Shown here: piece after piece, positions 1 through 5,419 of the stretch
Layout: each line of letters begins with the position of its first letter
How positions within the stretch are numbered: position 1 is the first letter of the stretch
Assembly: GCA_903903765.1 (NCBI GenBank)
Contig: CAIVAH010000216.1
Location: 1 to 8,670 of the forward strand
From: an uncultured Methylococcaceae bacterium
GTDB lineage: Bacteria > Pseudomonadota > Gammaproteobacteria > Methylococcales > Methylomonadaceae
Length of the DNA stretch: 8,670 nucleotides
Direction of reading: 5' to 3'
Notes under the pieces: generated by a model
What the model was told of the DNA's origin: nothing
Database searches by the model: none
Seen by the model: the letters and a program-made list of their open reading frames with translations, nothing else
Translations under genes and position numbers: made by a program

Positions 1-84
1 CTCGACTTCACGTGGTAACACAACAGAATGTGCAGGGACTAATAAAACATCGTCAAACGTGAGAGCTTCCTGAATAATTTGCAT
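1..84 (-). CDS. guaB: IMP dehydrogenase, N-terminal fragment (cut by window edge)
   Basis: Only the first 28 codons are present; the gene runs off the window at base 1. The visible peptide contains EALTFDDVLLVPAHS, the highly conserved N-terminal signature of inosine-5'-monophosphate dehydrogenase, followed by VLPREVE. GuaB oxidises IMP to XMP with NAD+, the committed step of GMP synthesis in the cytoplasm. The ATG at 84-82 is preceded by AGGTG (91-95) six bases upstream, a good ribosome binding site, and the N-terminal length matches the E. coli protein closely. The gene lies downstream of sspB in the same direction, with its own candidate promoter in the 80-base gap. The catalytic Cys loop, the CBS domains and any guaA partner are outside the window. 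The identity is secure despite the short fragment, because this signature is very distinctive. Confidence 0.9.
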   Translation of the reverse strand, partial: MQIIQEALTFDDVLLVPAHSVVLPREVE

Positions 85-118
85 AAACCGCACCTAAATA
101 CTACTAAAATAACTCGCT

Positions 119-124
119 ATTATA
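119..124 (-). promoter_or_regulatory. Candidate -10 box of the guaB promoter
   Basis: The minus strand reads TATAAT here, a perfect sigma70 -10 hexamer, followed by AGCGAGT as discriminator. The predicted transcription start is near 112, giving a leader of about 28 bases with the AGGTG ribosome binding site. No good -35 is seen: at 17-base spacing the hexamer is TACAGT (142-147), which lies inside an 11-base palindrome, so the promoter may depend on an activator or be weak. No terminator separates sspB from guaB, so read-through is also possible. Confidence 0.5.
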
Positions 125-138
125 CGGTGACTTTACGA

Positions 139-149
139 ACTACTGTAGT
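139..149. promoter_or_regulatory. 11-base perfect palindrome over the guaB -35 region
   Basis: The plus strand reads ACTACTGTAGT: five-base arms ACTAC and GTAGT around one central base. It is centred about 22 bases upstream of the TATAAT box centre, where a regulator would overlap the -35 element. The stem is too short and has no T-tract, so it is not a convincing terminator. It does not resemble the E. coli PurR box. Operator function is inference from position only. Confidence 0.25.
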
Positions 150-164
150 ATTAAATTGGCTCGA

Positions 165-545
165 TTATTTTACTAGTCGCAAATTAGGCTTTGTGGATTT
201 TTTTGTTGGCGTAGGAGGCGGCTCATCGGAAGCATCTTCCTCTTGATCGAAAATCATACCCTTGCCGTTTTCTTTAGCATAAATAGCCATCACAGCAGAA
301 ATAGGCACAATAATATTCATCGAATTTCCACTAAAACGCGCTTTAAAAAAAATCTCCGAATTACCTAAAGATAACTCCTGAACAGCTTGCGGCCTGATAT
401 TTAAAATGATCTTCCCATCCTCAACTAATTGCTCAGGAATTATTGCGCGACTATTCTCAGCGTCAACTAATAGATACGGGGTTAAGTCATTGTCCATTAT
501 CCAATCATATATTGATCGAATTAAATAAGGTTTTAGAGACGTCAT
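165..545 (-). CDS. sspB: ClpXP protease specificity-enhancing factor SspB
   Basis: SspB is a cytoplasmic adaptor that binds ssrA-tagged polypeptides from stalled ribosomes, and some other substrates such as anti-sigma fragments, and tethers them to ClpX. This 126-residue protein has the folded substrate-binding domain (about 1-100), with PYLIRSIYDWIMDNDLTPYLLVDA near the N-terminus and NGKGMIFD at its end. A short acidic, proline-rich linker (101-120) follows, then the C-terminal NLRLVK. That tail matches the ClpX-docking XB motif (LRVVK in E. coli), so both halves of the adaptor are intact. It is shorter than E. coli SspB (165 residues), almost entirely through a shorter linker. It follows sspA by 9 bases, the usual gene pair. 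No Shine-Dalgarno is visible before the ATG (the upstream sequence is AAATCATTGAT), so translation probably relies on coupling to sspA. Confidence 0.93.
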   Translation of the reverse strand: MTSLKPYLIRSIYDWIMDNDLTPYLLVDAENSRAIIPEQLVEDGKIILNIRPQAVQELSLGNSEIFFKARFSGNSMNIIVPISAVMAIYAKENGKGMIFDQEEDASDEPPPTPTKKSTKPNLRLVK

Positions 546-554
546 ATCAATGAT

Positions 555-1190
555 TTATTTTGCTAATTCAAACATTTCTTGCTCTGCATCACTCAAGCTA
601 CGTTTAAATGCAGGCCTATTAAAAACCCTCTGCGCATATGCCGCAATCACTTCACTTGAACTAGTAACATCAATACCTATACTAGGTAAGCGCCACAACA
701 GCGGAGCAATAGTACAATCAATCAATGAGAACTCATCACTCATGAAATAAGGCCTTGCTGCAAAAACTGGCTCTGCAGATAAAATACTTTCACGCAATAC
801 TTTCTTTGCTTGCGAAGCCTTCTTTTCTCCAGAACTTAATATTTTTGCCAACTGATCATACCAGTCTTCATCAATACGCTTAATAATCATCCGAGCATTA
901 GCACGAGACACTGGATCCATTTGGTGTAAAGGTGGATGCGGAAATCGCTCATCTAGATATTCCATAATGATTCTGGAATCATACAACACTAATTCACGTT
1001 CAATAAATGTAGGAGAAGTGCCATTAGGATTTAGCTCTAACAAATCTTCGGGCGGATCATTCGGGTCATAAAATTCCACTTCTGCTGTAACTGCTTTCTC
1101 ATGTAATACAAAACGAGCACAATGACTCATTGCACAATTTGGCGACGAGAAAAGCGTCATAACAGCTCTACGATTAATATTATTTGCCAC
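555..1190 (-). CDS. sspA: Stringent starvation protein A (GST-fold, RNA polymerase-associated)
   Basis: SspA associates with RNA polymerase and in enterobacteria influences stationary-phase, acid-resistance and virulence transcription. The 211-residue protein has an N-terminal thioredoxin-like domain (about 8-85) with RAVMTLFSSPN, the cis-Pro region NPNGTSPTF and the signature SRIIMEYLDERFPHPPL, then a helical GST C-terminal domain containing DEFSLIDCTIAPLLWRLP. The surface motif Pro84-His85-Pro86, needed for SspA function in E. coli, falls at identical numbering when the GTG at 1190 is the start. That start has AGAGG (1200-1204) nine bases upstream. The TTG three codons earlier abuts this AGAGG and is unlikely. 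Residues 19-24 are CAMSHC, keeping cysteines that E. coli SspA lacks, but no enzymatic GST activity should be assumed. sspB follows after 9 bases. Confidence 0.93.
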   Translation of the reverse strand: MANNINRRAVMTLFSSPNCAMSHCARFVLHEKAVTAEVEFYDPNDPPEDLLELNPNGTSPTFIERELVLYDSRIIMEYLDERFPHPPLHQMDPVSRANARMIIKRIDEDWYDQLAKILSSGEKKASQAKKVLRESILSAEPVFAARPYFMSDEFSLIDCTIAPLLWRLPSIGIDVTSSSEVIAAYAQRVFNRPAFKRSLSDAEQEMFELAK

Positions 1191-1199
1191 GACTAACAA

Positions 1200-1204
1200 C
1201 CTCT
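1200..1204 (-). promoter_or_regulatory. Ribosome binding site that decides the sspA start
   Basis: AGAGG on the minus strand lies nine bases before the GTG at 1190-1188 and directly abuts the TTG at 1199-1197. A TTG start would leave no spacer, so the GTG is preferred. The GTG also gives the same N-terminal length as E. coli SspA. Confidence 0.6.
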
Positions 1205-1227
1205 GGATATGGGTCGATTAAAGCAAC

Positions 1228-1236
1228 ATTGTAACA
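1228..1236 (-). promoter_or_regulatory. Candidate extended -10 promoter element for sspA-sspB
   Basis: The minus strand reads TGTTACAAT: a TACAAT hexamer (1228-1233, 5 of 6 matches to TATAAT) preceded by TG and one base, the extended -10 form that can function without a good -35. The predicted start near 1221 gives a leader of about 30 bases to the sspA GTG. No recognisable -35 occurs at 16-18 bases. The imperfect inverted repeat at 1240-1263 occupies that position. Confidence 0.4.
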
Positions 1237-1239
1237 TAG

Positions 1240-1263
1240 ACGTAAACTCTTTTGAGCTGACGT
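1240..1263. repeat. Imperfect inverted repeat upstream of sspA
   Basis: The plus strand carries ACGT (1240-1243), three unpaired bases, CTC (1247-1249), a TTTT centre, GAG (1254-1256), three unpaired bases and ACGT (1260-1263), so the two halves are symmetric. It sits just upstream of the extended -10 candidate, where an operator would act. It has no adjacent T-tract in either direction and only 3- and 4-base paired segments, so it is unlikely to be the petC terminator. No convincing intrinsic terminator was found in the whole 1191-1326 spacer. Confidence 0.25.
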
Positions 1264-1326
1264 ATATGCCACAATTTACAATATAGATTAAGAAGGAACC
1301 TACCCTATTTTCAATTTAGAAATGCA

Positions 1327-2046
1327 TTAATCTACGTCTTTCCAATATTCTTTTTTCAGCAAATAAGCTATCACTAAGAATATTACTAAGAATAATAATA
1401 CAAATTTACCTAAACGCTCACGTTCAAGTTTTACAGGTTCTCCCACATAAACCAAGAAATTAACCAAGTCATTTACAAATAAATCAAATTCATGTTCAGA
1501 CAAAGTACCTGGTGCATCTAAAACTAACTTGGTGTACTCACCATAAATAGTCTTCCTAGCTTCCGCATGTTGCTCACCTTGTAACTTCCACAAAGGATTA
1601 GGCATCGCTGTATCTTGAAAAACCAAGTTATTAACCCCAAAAGGTCTTGAAGTATCAATGTAATAACTTTTTAAATAACTATACAACCAATCTGCACCGC
1701 GCGATCTAGCGATTAAAGATAAATCAGGCGGTTGAACACCAAACCATTTCTCTGCATCATGCTTATTCATAGCACTATGAATCTGATCATAAATACTCGA
1801 ACCTTCTGGGGCAATATCATTCAACACTTTTTTGGGATCGACTCCCACATCTAAAGCAAAACGTAAATAACGAATATGTTTAGCAGAGTGACAACCTAAA
1901 CAATACGTTACAAAATGTTGCGCACCCCGTTGTAAAGAATCCGTATCAGAAAGATCAATATTGGCTTCTTGTAACTCTACTTCTTCCGATGCGCTAATAT
2001 TAAAAGCCAAGGTAAATAACAATAGAATAGTTAATAAACTTTTCAT
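1327..2046 (-). CDS. petC: Cytochrome c1, haem subunit of the bc1 complex
   Basis: This is the periplasmic c-type cytochrome of the ubiquinol-cytochrome c reductase; it takes electrons from the Rieske cluster and passes them to a soluble or membrane cytochrome c. The 239-residue precursor begins with a signal peptide (about 1-20, hydrophobic LLTILLLFTLAF, likely cleaved after SAS). The haem-binding motif CLGCH is at 49-53, and Met148 in AMPNPLW is the probable sixth haem ligand. Conserved PPDLSLIARSRG and WLYSYLKSYY lie between them. A single C-terminal transmembrane helix (about 213-230) followed by KKEYWKDVD anchors it. Its ATG overlaps the petB stop by one base (TAATG) and AAGGAG (2056-2061) precedes it by nine bases, so it is the last gene of petABC. 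Length and layout are normal for gammaproteobacteria. Confidence 0.96.
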   Translation of the reverse strand: MKSLLTILLLFTLAFNISASEEVELQEANIDLSDTDSLQRGAQHFVTYCLGCHSAKHIRYLRFALDVGVDPKKVLNDIAPEGSSIYDQIHSAMNKHDAEKWFGVQPPDLSLIARSRGADWLYSYLKSYYIDTSRPFGVNNLVFQDTAMPNPLWKLQGEQHAEARKTIYGEYTKLVLDAPGTLSEHEFDLFVNDLVNFLVYVGEPVKLERERLGKFVLLFLVIFLVIAYLLKKEYWKDVD

Positions 2047-3473
2047 TAGTCAAGGCTCCTTTTTAGTTTGGTAGCGACTCGGCTTAAGACGTGTGCAATC
2101 CCTTTTGGATTGGGTCTTCTATTAAAAAAAGCACCTTTAAATGCTGGATGACCAATTTCTGTAGAAGCAGGCTTAACCTCAGTAATTTCTTCTATAAAAG
2201 CAGGAATTTGTTCTTCAATTTCATGCAATTGATCTTCGAAACTTTTTACCTTTGTTAATCTTCTAGGAACTGGTTTTGTTTTTTCCCAACGCGTATAAAT
2301 AGGCATCAACAGGAAAAATCCAAAATAAATAGTCGTAAACAATCTTGCCATCGTTGTAGCAATTGGAGTTACAGGTTGAGTACCTAAATAACCTAAGGCC
2401 AAGAAACTAATAACAAACAAAAACAAGGCCTTCTTAAAGATACCACCCCGATAGCGTATCGATTTAACTTTACATCTATCTAACCAAGGCATCAAAAACA
2501 ATACGACAATAGATCCTCCCATACCTATCACACCAGCAAACTTATCTGGAATAGCTCGTAATATTGAATAGAAAGGCGTGAAATACCAAACTGGCGCAAT
2601 ATGCTCAGGGGTTTTCATAGGATCTGCTGGTATAAAATTAGCATGCTCTAAGAAATACCCACCCATTTCGGGCATGTAAAATATTACTGTTGCAAAAAAC
2701 AATAAGAATACGCCCACTCCGACCAAGTCTTTTATTGTGTAATAAGGATGAAAAGGAATACCATCCACAGGATGTCCCCAAGGATCTTTGGACTCCTTAA
2801 TTTCAATACCATCTGGGTTATTAGAACCCACCTCATGTAATGCCACTAAGTGCATAAACACCAACATCACCAATACTAGAGGCACAGCAATAACATGAAA
2901 AGCAAAGAATCTATTTAATGTCGCATCCGCAATAACATAATCACCTCTAATCCAAAGAGATAAATCGTCACCAATAACCGGAATAGCACTGAACAATGAA
3001 ATAATTACTTGCGCCCCCCAAAATGACATTTGCCCCCATGGCAATAAATAGCCCATGAAAGCTTCTGCCATTAAAGCCACAAACAACAACATGCCAAAAA
3101 TCCAGATTAACTCACGTGGATGCTTAAATGAACCATATAACAAGGCTCTAAACATATGCAAATAAATCACAATGAAAAAAGCAGATGCCCCTGTTGAGTG
3201 CATATAACGCACCAACCATCCCCAAGGTACATCTCGCATAATGTATTCGACAGAGTCAAAGGCTAACTTTGCATCTGGCTTGTAATTCATGGTTAACAAA
3301 ATACCCGTAAGAATCTGATTCACTAATACCAATAAGGCTAATGATCCAAAAAAATACCAAATATTAAAATTTTTAGGCGCGTAATATTGCGCCATGTGAT
3401 CATTCCAAAACTTTGTTACCGGAAATCGATTTAAAACCCAATTTCCACATTCAGCTAAACGGCTTGGTTTCAT
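2046..3473 (-). CDS. petB: Cytochrome b of the bc1 complex, with C-terminal extension
   Basis: Cytochrome b is the membrane core of ubiquinol-cytochrome c reductase. It holds two b haems and the Qo and Qi quinone sites, and drives the proton-translocating Q cycle in the inner membrane. Eight transmembrane helices can be placed (roughly 39-60, 95-113, 123-145, 187-212, 250-268, 312-330, 347-365, 374-392). Haem-ligand histidines are H92 and H106 in helix B and H193 and H208 in helix D. The Qo motif is PVWY (294-297) rather than PEWY. After the normal end of the family near KTKPVPRRL (398-406) the protein continues about 70 residues. This tail has an acidic amphipathic stretch (about 411-432), then a basic C-terminus (about 451-473), so the total of 475 residues is long for an undivided bacterial cytochrome b of about 400-450. 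The start ATG overlaps the petA stop (ATGA), indicating coupling. Confidence 0.96.
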   Translation of the reverse strand: MKPSRLAECGNWVLNRFPVTKFWNDHMAQYYAPKNFNIWYFFGSLALLVLVNQILTGILLTMNYKPDAKLAFDSVEYIMRDVPWGWLVRYMHSTGASAFFIVIYLHMFRALLYGSFKHPRELIWIFGMLLFVALMAEAFMGYLLPWGQMSFWGAQVIISLFSAIPVIGDDLSLWIRGDYVIADATLNRFFAFHVIAVPLVLVMLVFMHLVALHEVGSNNPDGIEIKESKDPWGHPVDGIPFHPYYTIKDLVGVGVFLLFFATVIFYMPEMGGYFLEHANFIPADPMKTPEHIAPVWYFTPFYSILRAIPDKFAGVIGMGGSIVVLFLMPWLDRCKVKSIRYRGGIFKKALFLFVISFLALGYLGTQPVTPIATTMARLFTTIYFGFFLLMPIYTRWEKTKPVPRRLTKVKSFEDQLHEIEEQIPAFIEEITEVKPASTEIGHPAFKGAFFNRRPNPKGIAHVLSRVATKLKRSLD

Positions 3474-4069
3474 GCACTTTTCTCCTCAGAAGACTCACCA
3501 ATTATGACACGTGTATCGCTAATATAACGATAAGGCGGAATCTCTAGGTTAGTCGGCGCAGGCACTCCACGATAAACACGACCCGCTAAATCAAACCAAG
3601 AACCGTGACAAGGACAGAAAAAACCACCCTGCCATTTTTCGCCCAAATCAACAGGCGCAATCTCCGGACGGAAAGTAGGCGAACAACCTAAATGAGTACA
3701 TAAACCGACCGCAACAAAAATCTCAGGACGCTGCGATCTAACTGCGTTTTTACTAGAAGGTGGCTGAATAGACTCATTGGACGATGGATCCCTTAACTCA
3801 CTATCTAAAGTTTTTAAAGTCGCCAATACTTCCGGCTGTCTATTTAAAACCCAAACAGGCTTCCCACGCCAAGCTACTCTAATAAGCTGACCATCTTCAA
3901 TCTTACTAATATCAACCTCTACAGGCGCCCCAGCCGCCATTGCCTTAACACTAGGTTGCATTTGAGCAAGAAAAGGAACTGCTAAATAGCCCGAACCAAC
4001 AGCACCAACAACGGTCAATGCCGAAGTCAAAAACTGGCGTTTAGACTTATCTACGCCTTTATTATTCAT
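3470..4069 (-). CDS. petA: Rieske iron-sulfur subunit of the bc1 complex
   Basis: This subunit carries the [2Fe-2S] cluster that accepts the first electron from ubiquinol at the Qo site and delivers it to cytochrome c1. The 199-residue protein has an uncleaved N-terminal membrane anchor (about 16-37). Just before it is SKRQFL, a Lys-Arg version of the twin-arginine motif, consistent with Tat export of a folded Fe-S protein. The cluster motifs are CTHLGC (124-129) and CPCHGS (152-157): C124, H126, C152 and H155 bind the cluster, and C129 and C154 form the structural disulfide. Ser157 is present, but the Tyr two residues later is Phe159. GVPAPTNLEIPPY forms the Pro loop. AGGAG (4079-4083) lies nine bases before the ATG. 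It is the first gene of petABC, and petB overlaps its stop by four bases. Confidence 0.96.
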   Translation of the reverse strand: MNNKGVDKSKRQFLTSALTVVGAVGSGYLAVPFLAQMQPSVKAMAAGAPVEVDISKIEDGQLIRVAWRGKPVWVLNRQPEVLATLKTLDSELRDPSSNESIQPPSSKNAVRSQRPEIFVAVGLCTHLGCSPTFRPEIAPVDLGEKWQGGFFCPCHGSWFDLAGRVYRGVPAPTNLEIPPYRYISDTRVIIGESSEEKSA

Positions 4070-4123
4070 TATAGAATTCTCCTGATTGTATTCACGGCCT
4101 TACAGCTCATTTTTATTTTCGCC

Positions 4124-4153
4124 AATATAACACTATAAGATGGTGAATTTGAA
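4124..4153 (-). promoter_or_regulatory. Candidate promoter of the petABC operon
   Basis: On the minus strand TTCAAA (4148-4153, 4 of 6 matches to TTGACA) is followed after 18 bases by TATATT (4124-4129, 5 of 6 matches to TATAAT). The -10 is preceded by TG and one base, making an extended -10. The predicted start near 4117 leaves a leader of about 47 bases with the AGGAG site. An overlapping alternative -10, TATAGT (4132-4137), lacks a matching -35. The position fits, but the call rests on consensus similarity only. Confidence 0.4.
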
Positions 4154-4206
4154 GCACTTGGTCACGATAATTTATGCATTCACAGTAAATTAATATTACT
4201 TATAGT

Positions 4207-4235
4207 CTTTCTAAAGCATGAGAAAGTTGTTTTTT
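4207..4235 (+). terminator. Weak intrinsic-terminator-like hairpin facing the plus strand
   Basis: CTTTCT (4207-4212) and AGAAAG (4221-4226) form a six-base stem around the eight-base loop AAAGCATG. The plus strand then reads TTGTTTTTT (4227-4235). The T-tract follows the stem only on the plus strand, while all genes here are on the minus strand. Read in the minus direction the stem has an A-tract before it and no T-tract after it. The stem is AT-rich and probably weak. It could limit antisense transcription or be chance. Confidence 0.25.
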
Positions 4236-4268
4236 ATAGTAATCCACCTAATACAAAACACTTATTAT

Positions 4269-5363
4269 TCATAGGGTTAAATCAACCAAACTTTTTCTTA
4301 AGGCCGCCAAAAAGGCTTTATTTTCATCTGGAGTCCCTATAGTCACTCGTAAACAATCTACCAACAAACCACCTTGACCCGTCATATTTTTTATTAAAAC
4401 ACCTTGCTGCTTAATTGATAGGAAAATATCTGTTGCTTTAAAGTCTGGTACTTTAAAAAGTATAAAATTAGCAGCGCTTGGATAAGCAACAATACCATCC
4501 ATCTTTACAAGTTCATTCATAACATAAGTTCTTTGTTCGCAGATAATATCCGTTTGGTGAGCAAAAAAAGTTTTATGAGCAAGTGCAAAATCAGCCGTGA
4601 TTTGAGTAAGACTATTGATATTATAAGGCAACCTAATCTTATTCAATTGTTCAATAAGAGCAGGCTGCCCCATCACATATCCCAATCGCACCCCAGCCAA
4701 GCCTAATTTTGATACCGTCCGCATGATCAATAAGTGATCATAATTATCAAGCTGATCGATAAAACTTGCATTCGCAAAAGGTGCATAAGCTTCATCAACA
4801 ACTACCAAACCCGGCGCATCCTTTATAATGGCCTTCATGGCATCCGTACTAAACAAATTACTGGTAGGGTTATTTGGATAAGCCAAGAAAATCAGTAAAG
4901 GCTGATGCTTTTCTATCGCACCCAACATAGTAGGCAAATCTAAAGCAAAGTCATCTGCTAATACCGGCACCCCAATATAATTTAAGCCTAAACAATCACT
5001 GATTTGTTTATACATAACAAATCCGGGAGTTGGCGCTAATACCGATGACCCCTCTGGCAATGCCATCAATAATAATTGAATAATTTCATCAGAACCATTA
5101 CCCAATAAAATATCAAACTGCTCTGGCAAATGATCTAGCGCCCGAATAGTTTTTACTAATTGGCTAGCCTGAGGATCAGGATATCGATTTAATTGACAAT
5201 CTTTCAAATGATCAAGCCACTGGCTTTTAATTTCTTCTGGCCAACCATAGGGATTTTCCATTGCATCAAGTTTAATAAAGCCCCTGGCATTTGCGACTTT
5301 ATAAGCAGCCATCGCCAACACTTCTTTTCGAAATACCTTGGATATCAATGCAGAATTACTCAT
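4269..5363 (-). CDS. hisC: Histidinol-phosphate aminotransferase
   Basis: HisC is a cytoplasmic PLP enzyme (fold type I aminotransferase) that transfers an amino group from glutamate to imidazole-acetol phosphate, giving L-histidinol phosphate. In the 364 residues I see LDAMENPYG near the N-terminus (33-40, substrate side), LGNGSDEII (87-95), YPNNPTS (162-168), DEAY (190-193, Asp contacts the PLP ring nitrogen), the PLP Schiff-base Lys219 in TVSKLGLAGVRLGY, and Arg339 in LRVTIGTPDENK for the carboxylate/phosphate side. Length is typical. The first ATG is kept because FRKEVLAMAAYKV ahead of Met18 aligns with the conserved FRPEI-x-AL-x-AY segment of the family. The ribosome binding site is weak. 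A 56-base gap follows hisD with no terminator in it, only an AAGCGCTT palindrome (5381-5388). Confidence 0.95.
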   Translation of the reverse strand: MSNSALISKVFRKEVLAMAAYKVANARGFIKLDAMENPYGWPEEIKSQWLDHLKDCQLNRYPDPQASQLVKTIRALDHLPEQFDILLGNGSDEIIQLLLMALPEGSSVLAPTPGFVMYKQISDCLGLNYIGVPVLADDFALDLPTMLGAIEKHQPLLIFLAYPNNPTSNLFSTDAMKAIIKDAPGLVVVDEAYAPFANASFIDQLDNYDHLLIMRTVSKLGLAGVRLGYVMGQPALIEQLNKIRLPYNINSLTQITADFALAHKTFFAHQTDIICEQRTYVMNELVKMDGIVAYPSAANFILFKVPDFKATDIFLSIKQQGVLIKNMTGQGGLLVDCLRVTIGTPDENKAFLAALRKSLVDLTL

Positions 5364-5419
5364 GAGATAAACTTATTGTTAAGCGCTTCAAATTAAACAT
5401 AAGATGATAACTTTGAATC

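Larger units (their letters stand above)
4070..4268. other. Intergenic spacer between hisC and petA
   Basis: This 199-base gap separates the murA-his cluster from petABC. It holds the petA ribosome binding site, one candidate promoter and one hairpin with a plus-strand T-tract, all listed separately. I see no tRNA, small RNA gene or short coding frame with a convincing start and ribosome binding site. No intrinsic terminator reads in the minus direction after hisC, so some read-through into petABC is possible. Confidence 0.6.

Noticed and set aside
550..750. 66-codon open frame on the plus strand
   Set aside because: It lies wholly antisense to sspA, has no ribosome binding site or recognisable domain, and is a shadow of the conserved gene.
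1191..1199. TTG start for sspA at 1199
   Set aside because: The AGAGG site abuts it with no spacer. The GTG at 1190 has proper spacing and restores E. coli-like numbering, with the PHP motif at 84-86.
5193..5396. 67-codon open frame on the plus strand
   Set aside because: It is antisense to the start of hisC and has no family features; it is explained by the hisC coding strand.
5364..5419. Possible terminator or promoter between hisD and hisC around the AAGCGCTT palindrome
   Set aside because: The palindrome is only eight bases with no loop and no T-tract, and no -35/-10 pair with acceptable spacing is seen. The gap is best read as a plain intra-operon spacer.
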